Assembly: GCF_003449015.1 (NCBI RefSeq)
Contig: NZ_QRGD01000015.1
Span: forward strand, 1 to 37,442
DNA from: Aureibaculum luteum
Lineage (GTDB): Bacteria > Bacteroidota > Bacteroidia > Flavobacteriales > Flavobacteriaceae
Length of the DNA: 37,442 nt
Direction: 5' to 3'
Every line of letters starts with the position of its first letter. Within the stretch, counting starts at the first letter, position 1. A program made the position numbers and the translations under genes. Shown here in pieces: positions 32,880 through 37,442 of this stretch. The notes under the pieces are model-generated. The model saw only the letters and a program-made list of their open reading frames with translations. It had not been told where the DNA came from and made no database searches.

Positions 32880-34151
32880 ATGGCTTCATTGTTAAACAAA
32901 AAGCTAAAAGCTGGAGCACTACAATACACCATTTTTATTGCGGTTGTTATTGCTTTATTAGTTTTTGCTTTTATTAGTTTAAGTTTTGTCCAAAATAAGT
33001 TACGCATAAAAGCAACTTTTTTTCAAGAAGTAGTAACAGCTAGCAATCAGAGTTTTAATCGAATAACAAATATAGAGCTACCTTATAATCAAAAAATCAT
33101 TGTACCCAAAGATGAAGACACTTATGTAGAAACAACATTGTTAAAAAAGCATTGGGGTGTTTATGATGTTTTAAGTGTAACATCAACTAGAGATAATGAA
33201 ATATTTAGCAGAACGGCCTTATTGGGAGGTCAAGAAAAAAAAAGAACTGCCTTGTATTTGGAAGATGCCAACCAACCTTTAGTTGTTGTGGGTGATACCC
33301 GAATTATGGGGAAATCTTATTTACCTATTAAAGGTGTAAAGCGTGGTTCAATAGGAGGGAAGTCCTATATGGGGAATCAATTGATTTATGGACAAGTTCT
33401 AAAGAGTAGTAAAAAGTTACCTGAATTTCAAAATTCAATAAAATACAACGAAGTTATAAATAGGACGGTTTTAAATGAAAATAATGAAACTATAGAACTA
33501 GATGAAAATTTAAGGCTAGTGCATTCATTTTCCGAACCCACTAAAATAATTAGAGAATATGGGACGATAACATTAAACTATCAAAAACTTTCTGGAAACA
33601 TTGTGATGTATTCAGAAACCAAGATAAAAGTGAAGTCTATAAGCAGTTTAAAGGATGTCATTCTCATTGCCCCAGAAATTGAGATTGAAGATAATGTAAT
33701 AGGAAATTTTCAAGCCTTTGCCAATAAAAAAATAACCATCGGTAAAAATTGCGTACTAAACTATCCATCTGCACTAATTTTAGATGAAAAAATAGTGCAA
33801 TTAGTAAATAAAAACGAGCAAGCCCCTCAAATACTTATAGACAAAGAATCCCAAATCAAAGGTATGGTTGTTTTTATATCCAGAAATGAAACGGATAATT
33901 ATAAACCTCAAATTGTAATAGAAGAACAATCCACCGTTATGGGTGAGGTTTATTGCAGTAAAAACATGGAATTATTAGGTATGGTAAAAGGGAGTGTTTA
34001 TACCAAAGGTTTTATAGCCAGTCAATTTGGATCGGTATATAAAAACCATATTTACAATGGTAAAATAATCGCTATAGATTTACCAAAACAATATTGTGGA
34101 CTAACCTTTAAAAATTCAAAACTTGAAGTGGCCCAATGGTTGAATTATTAG
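32880..34151 (+). CDS. Pilin-like protein with beta-helix-like body
   Basis: 423 residues. The N-terminus KKLKAGALQYTIFIAVVI, then ALLVFAFISLSF, resembles a pseudopilin leader plus helix (KLKAG/ALQYT) but lacks the Glu at +5, as GspK-type minor pseudopilins do. The middle (about 60-200) has short strands. The C-terminal half (about 225-390) shows repeating beta-helix-like rungs (DVILIAPEIEIEDNVIGNFQ, ANKKITIGKNCVLN, QILIDKESQIKGMVVFI, QIVIEEQSTVMGEVYCSK, ELLGMVKGSVYTKG), similar to bactofilin-like polymer-forming domains. GspK position and size fit, but the body is unlike classical GspK. It may cap the pseudopilus tip. It is unusual and not a family I can name. Confidence 0.65.
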   Translation: MASLLNKKLKAGALQYTIFIAVVIALLVFAFISLSFVQNKLRIKATFFQEVVTASNQSFNRITNIELPYNQKIIVPKDEDTYVETTLLKKHWGVYDVLSVTSTRDNEIFSRTALLGGQEKKRTALYLEDANQPLVVVGDTRIMGKSYLPIKGVKRGSIGGKSYMGNQLIYGQVLKSSKKLPEFQNSIKYNEVINRTVLNENNETIELDENLRLVHSFSEPTKIIREYGTITLNYQKLSGNIVMYSETKIKVKSISSLKDVILIAPEIEIEDNVIGNFQAFANKKITIGKNCVLNYPSALILDEKIVQLVNKNEQAPQILIDKESQIKGMVVFISRNETDNYKPQIVIEEQSTVMGEVYCSKNMELLGMVKGSVYTKGFIASQFGSVYKNHIYNGKIIAIDLPKQYCGLTFKNSKLEVAQWLNY

Positions 34152-34161
34152 AAAATTAGAA

Positions 34162-34533
34162 ATGTTAAAAAGAAGAATACATAAAAAATTAAAAGCTTCG
34201 ACCTTGGTTGAAGTCTTGGTGGCTTCGGTTATCATTATTTTAATCTTCGCCATAGCCTCAATGACTTTAAATAATGTATTTCAGTCGTCCATACAAGGAA
34301 ATACACATCGAATTGATACCCATTTAAATAAACTTAAATACTTATACGAGCACGATAAAATAAGTAACGATTATCAAGATAGTTTTAAAGATTATGACAT
34401 CACATTTTCAAAATTAGTAGAAAATGATCAAGCTTATGTTTTAATTGAAGCGGTACAAAAAACCGAATCTGAATCTGATGATTTTAAAAAGAAAATCATC
34501 ATAAAAAAAGTGTTAGATGCCACCTCTGAATAA
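34162..34533 (+). CDS. Minor pseudopilin (GspI/PilV-like)
   Basis: 123 residues. Type III signal KKLKA/STLVEVLVASVIIILIF: basic leader, Ala at -1, Glu at +5, and a long hydrophobic helix. The mature body is small and charged (LNKLKYLYEHDKISNDYQDS), with a C-terminal beta strand (KKIIIKKVLD). Its 3' end overlaps the next pseudopilin gene by 17 bp. The VEVLVAS sequence after the cleavage site resembles GspI/PilV. Confidence 0.85.
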   Translation: MLKRRIHKKLKASTLVEVLVASVIIILIFAIASMTLNNVFQSSIQGNTHRIDTHLNKLKYLYEHDKISNDYQDSFKDYDITFSKLVENDQAYVLIEAVQKTESESDDFKKKIIIKKVLDATSE

Positions 34534-34996
34534 AAAAGTAAAAGCCTTTACCATTGCAGAAATGCTGGTGGTTTTAGTTGTTTCAGTAATTGTAATTGCA
34601 TTAGCGATGATTGTCTTGGGTATGGTGCAACAGCAAATAAGAATTGTCAACAATAACTATGATAAACAAACAGAGATAAGGTTATTGGAAAGAACCTTAT
34701 TAAACGATTTTAACAAGCATCAACTGTACTATAATAACAACAAAAAAGAATTAACATGCATTTCAGAAATAGATACCGTCAATTATATATTTTCAAGTGA
34801 TTTCATCAAACGGAATAATGATACCTTATCTGTACCTATTATTGATGTTGTAGTGTTTTTGGATGGAGATGTTATAAAAAACAATGAAATTGATGCTTTA
34901 GAATTACAATTGTCAAAAGAAATAGAAGAAAAAACGATATTCGTTTCTAAAACTAAAGACGCCTCATATTATTTAAATAAGGAGAATGGCATTTAA
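34517..34996 (+). CDS. Minor pseudopilin (GspJ/PilW-like)
   Basis: 159 residues. Signal KKVKA/FTIAEMLVVLVVSVIVIAL with Glu at +5. The helix continues into MVQQQIRIVNNNYDKQTEIR and LLERTLLNDFNKH, a GspJ/PilW-like pattern in which the long N-terminal helix ends in a globular part with DTVNYIFSS and DVVVFLDGD. It overlaps the pseudopilin gene upstream and the GspF gene downstream (11 bp), so translation is coupled. Confidence 0.85.
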   Translation: MPPLNKKVKAFTIAEMLVVLVVSVIVIALAMIVLGMVQQQIRIVNNNYDKQTEIRLLERTLLNDFNKHQLYYNNNKKELTCISEIDTVNYIFSSDFIKRNNDTLSVPIIDVVVFLDGDVIKNNEIDALELQLSKEIEEKTIFVSKTKDASYYLNKENGI

Positions 34997-36116
34997 GCTA
35001 GACAACATACAGACCAAAAAGAAAAAGGACAACAGTTTTGATATTGATAAAATACTCAAAACTGAAGTTACTTTGTTTGGAAGTTCATTTAATAGCAAAA
35101 AGAAAGAAGCACTTTATACAGAGTTAAGTGTCTTGTTAAAAGCAGGGATCAGTTTAAAAGAAGCCTTGTCCTTAATTGCCCAAGAACAAAAAAAACAAAA
35201 GGATAAAACCTTGATGGATGATATGGTAAATGCCATTTTAGAAGGTAGTAGTTTTTCTGAAAGTATCCAATCCAATAAAAACTTTACTGAATACGAATAT
35301 TATTCTCTTAAAATTGGTGAAGAAACAGGAACCTTACCAAAAGTTACCCAAGAATTAGGCTTATTCTTTAGAAGACGGAATGAACAACGCAGAACAGTGT
35401 TGAATGCGTTGTCTTACCCAATAGTAGTTTTAATAACCGCAGTTTTAGCGGTATTATTTATGTTACGTTATGTTGTGCCCATGTTTGCTGATATTTTTAA
35501 ACAGAACAATGTAGAATTACCTTGGCTTACAAAAATGGTTATGAAGGCATCGACTGTTTTTCAGGATTATTTTTGGTTGTTTTTTATAATTATACTTGCA
35601 ATTCCAGTTTTTAGAAAGTTTATCAAAAAAAAAGTATGGTATAAAAAATATACTTCTAAATTGGTATTGAAAATTCCTTTTGTGGGGGACTTGATGCGTA
35701 AAGTGTATATCGGGCAATTTACACAAGCAGTCGCATTATTGACCACAGCAAAAGTCCCCGTTTTAAACAGCATACAACTTACCAAAAAAATGATTGACTT
35801 TTATCCCCTACAAACTGCGTTAATAGATGTGGAATCAAAAATTCTATCAGGGAATAGTTTAAGTGAGAGTTTACAAGAACATAAAATTTTTGATAGAAAA
35901 ATGGTATCCCTACTAAGAGTAGCGGAGGAAACAAATCAAAATGAATTTATCTTTGAACGATTAACTACACAATACAATGAGGAAATTCAGTACAAATCTA
36001 AGATGTTAAGTACAGTATTAGAGCCACTTATCATAATTTTCTTAGGAGCATTAGTCGCTGTTATATTAATTGCAATGTATTTGCCTATGTTTACATTAAG
36101 TACTGTTTTGGGATAA
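34986..36116 (+). CDS. gspF: Type II secretion inner-membrane platform protein (GspF/PilC)
   Basis: 376 residues. Two T2SSF domains: the first at about 38-165 (ELSVLLKAGISLKEALSLIA, YYSLKIGEETGTLPKV, LNALSYPIVVLITA), the second at about 235-365 (QFTQAVALLTTAKVPVLNSI, LLRVAEETNQ, LEPLIIIFLGALVAVIL). Three membrane helices lie at about 144-164, 190-210 and 345-370. The N-terminal 37 residues are a charged tail. All expected features are present. It ends the right arm, before a terminator at 36188. The only GspF in the window, it is 14.6 kb away from its partner GspE. Confidence 0.96.
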   Translation: MAFKLDNIQTKKKKDNSFDIDKILKTEVTLFGSSFNSKKKEALYTELSVLLKAGISLKEALSLIAQEQKKQKDKTLMDDMVNAILEGSSFSESIQSNKNFTEYEYYSLKIGEETGTLPKVTQELGLFFRRRNEQRRTVLNALSYPIVVLITAVLAVLFMLRYVVPMFADIFKQNNVELPWLTKMVMKASTVFQDYFWLFFIIILAIPVFRKFIKKKVWYKKYTSKLVLKIPFVGDLMRKVYIGQFTQAVALLTTAKVPVLNSIQLTKKMIDFYPLQTALIDVESKILSGNSLSESLQEHKIFDRKMVSLLRVAEETNQNEFIFERLTTQYNEEIQYKSKMLSTVLEPLIIIFLGALVAVILIAMYLPMFTLSTVLG

Positions 36117-36187
36117 TTACTTAACTGTATCTATTTTACCATAAACCCAAATTTTTATAAATATTTAACATATATAACTTAAGGTTT

Positions 36188-36213
36188 AAACCGTAAAATT
36201 TTGCGGTTTATTT
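36188..36213 (+). terminator. Rho-independent terminator of the right arm
   Basis: AAACCG and CGGTTT pair, extended inward by AAAA/TTTT, followed by ATTTTC. A second GCGGTTTTTT tract follows at 36224. Confidence 0.7.
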
Positions 36214-36390
36214 TCTTGATAATTGCGGTTTTTTATTCTTTTAATTGTACCATAATTTTTAACTTCAACTCTTATTCTTCGAGATAATAAAGAATATCTC
36301 AAGTATATTATTTTTATTTTGTACGGTCATTTTCTGTACCCCTAAAAGATTTCATGACTTTGAATATTAATTTAATCAAATTCTATAGTC

Positions 36391-36786
36391 ATGGAAAATT
36401 GTCAAAAGGGGAAATTGTATGAATTATTAATTAGAAAAGCATTTAAGTGTGAAACTGGAGGAAGGCATGGAGCTAAAGCTAGTCTATTCGAAAAAATAAT
36501 TTTTAACGAATTGAATGGGAATGAAAACATAAATAACGATCGAATGCCTCCAGCATTTCGATTTAATAAAGTAAAGGGGTATGTTGGTTCAGCACTTTCC
36601 AAATTAGCTCGAACAAAAAAATATCTTCATTCAGAGCATGAATTCCCGCCAATAAAACAAAAACTTCGTAGTGCAGAAACAACAGATGATTTATTAGTAA
36701 TTATTAAGCTAAGTCTAAAAAAAATAAATGAATGTGAAGATGTATTACGGGATAGAAATAACAAGAAAGGTAAAAGTAGTGCATAG
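36391..36786 (+). CDS. Small orphan protein, paralogue of the 13200 gene
   Basis: 131 residues, strongly basic, no signal peptide or membrane helix. The N-terminus YELLIRKAFKCETGGRHGAK, then ASLFEKI, aligns with YEYLIRTAYNCGPGGADGRA, then EAKIYHK, of the 13200 gene. The remainder (NKVKGYVGSALSKLARTKKY, TTDDLLVIIKLSLKKINECE) is helical and Lys-rich. No family recognised. It stands alone, with its own upstream AT-rich region, after the terminator of the secretion arm; the next gene is convergent. Confidence 0.65.
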   Translation: MENCQKGKLYELLIRKAFKCETGGRHGAKASLFEKIIFNELNGNENINNDRMPPAFRFNKVKGYVGSALSKLARTKKYLHSEHEFPPIKQKLRSAETTDDLLVIIKLSLKKINECEDVLRDRNNKKGKSSA

Positions 36787-36932
36787 AATTTTCAAGTTTT
36801 AATTAAAATACTCAAGTGATTTAACTTTTTTAACTTCCTAGAATTCTTCTACTGTTGATAAAACTATATATTAATTTCATGATTACTTTTATTTTTTGTC
36901 AAGAGCTATTGATTTTTCTAGTCTTTGTTTCT

Positions 36933-37442
36933 TCAACCATTTTCATCTGGTAGCATAAGTTTTCGCATTTCATCTAAATAATTCGCTTCCTCCAACGGTA
37001 TTAAATTTTTAGCCAATTCCAATACATTTATTACATCTGATTCTTTATTCCTAATATCAAGGGTCATATCGACTCTCCCTTCTAAAGCGAGTATACATAC
37101 ATTGATTGAAGATTCCAATATGCTAAAAAGATGGGCATAACTATAAATATGAACATATTTTAAATAATAGCCTTTTCGGACTCCACCTATAGGTCTTAAC
37201 AACTCAAAACCATCTTCACTTAATTCCTTAATTTGTTGTAAAAGAGATGGTTCATTGGCTTCCTTTTCTTCCATGTTGACAGGCTTAATTTCTTTCTCTA
37301 GTAAATTAGAATCGTATAATTTTATATTTTCTTCACAGGTTTTCAATTCTGATTCAAACTTGTCTTCTAAAAAGTCAATTAATACATTGGCTCTCTTGTA
37401 TATCTTTTCAACTTGCTTTTTGCTTATTTTATAATTAAGGGC
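36933..37442 (-). CDS. Unknown cytoplasmic protein, 5' end outside the window
   Basis: The frame stays open from the TGA at 36935-36933 to the last base of the window, giving at least 169 codons; no ATG appears in the distal 32 codons (they read ALNYKISKKQVEKIYKRANV, then LIDFLED), so the start lies to the right. The protein is helical and acidic (NMEEKEANEPSLLQQIKELS; then YLKYVHIYSYAHLFSILESS; then LIPLEEANYLDEMRKL). No signal or membrane segment and no family recognised. It is convergent with the 36391 gene. Confidence 0.7.
   Translation of the reverse strand, partial: ALNYKISKKQVEKIYKRANVLIDFLEDKFESELKTCEENIKLYDSNLLEKEIKPVNMEEKEANEPSLLQQIKELSEDGFELLRPIGGVRKGYYLKYVHIYSYAHLFSILESSINVCILALEGRVDMTLDIRNKESDVINVLELAKNLIPLEEANYLDEMRKLMLPDENG

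Overview
The window is AT-rich chromosomal DNA from a member of the Bacteroidota, most likely Flavobacteriaceae. The signs are secreted proteins cut at an Ala-Gln junction, MKK-type lipoproteins, DUF4412, DUF6443 and OmpA-type proteins, absence of obvious Shine-Dalgarno sequences, and the intergenic palindromes common in flavobacteria. Identifications rest on reading motifs in the translated sequence; no database search was run.

Region by region. (1) 1-1400 is eroded DNA: the 3' end (domains V and VI) of a group II intron, a methyltransferase gene with an early in-frame stop, and a heavily mutated DUF3109 gene. (2) 1409-5633 (minus strand) is a compact three-gene operon: an ECF-type sigma factor, a one-pass membrane TPR protein placed like an anti-sigma factor, and a large exported TPR protein with a CHAT caspase-like protease domain. 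(3) 5721-12376 (plus strand) is a run of secreted proteins and lipoproteins: an OmpA-family protein and a DUF4412 protein sharing one N-terminal module, a four-repeat hemopexin-like protein, and a duplicated family whose second copy is split by a stop codon. (4) 12508-14188 is gene-poor and repeat-rich, with two 105-bp direct repeats flanking a small orphan gene. (5) 14189-36209 is the centrepiece: an almost complete type II secretion / type IV pilus-like machine in two arms. The minus-strand arm (15056-21298) encodes a GspG-like pseudopilin, prepilin peptidase, GspE, secretin GspD, a GspL/PilM-N-like protein and a GspM/PilO-like protein. The plus-strand arm (31889-36116) encodes an Ig/FN3-like lipoprotein, a GspC/PilP-like protein, a pilin-like protein with a beta-helix-like body, two pseudopilins and GspF. 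Between the arms lies a cargo-like operon: an RHS/SpvB-like protein, a lipocalin-like protein, a 1560-residue DUF6443/RHS protein ending in an N-acetylmuramoyl-L-alanine amidase (Amidase_3) domain, and a lipoprotein in the immunity position. An IS1-family element sits between cargo and right arm. (6) The right end holds a second member of the small orphan family and an unknown gene running off the edge.

The best candidate for an undescribed system is region 5. Similar upstream elements precede the lipoprotein gene at 14323, the RHS operon at 21540 and the right secretion arm at 31889. Two of these carry ACCATTYAC and ACCATTTAT boxes exactly 21 bp apart, the arrangement typical of LytTR-family regulator sites. 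This supports the inference that secretion machine, RHS amidase and accessory lipoproteins form one co-regulated unit, perhaps a T2SS dedicated to exporting an antibacterial RHS toxin. Secretion of the RHS protein by this machine, and the immunity role of the lipoprotein, remain inference.
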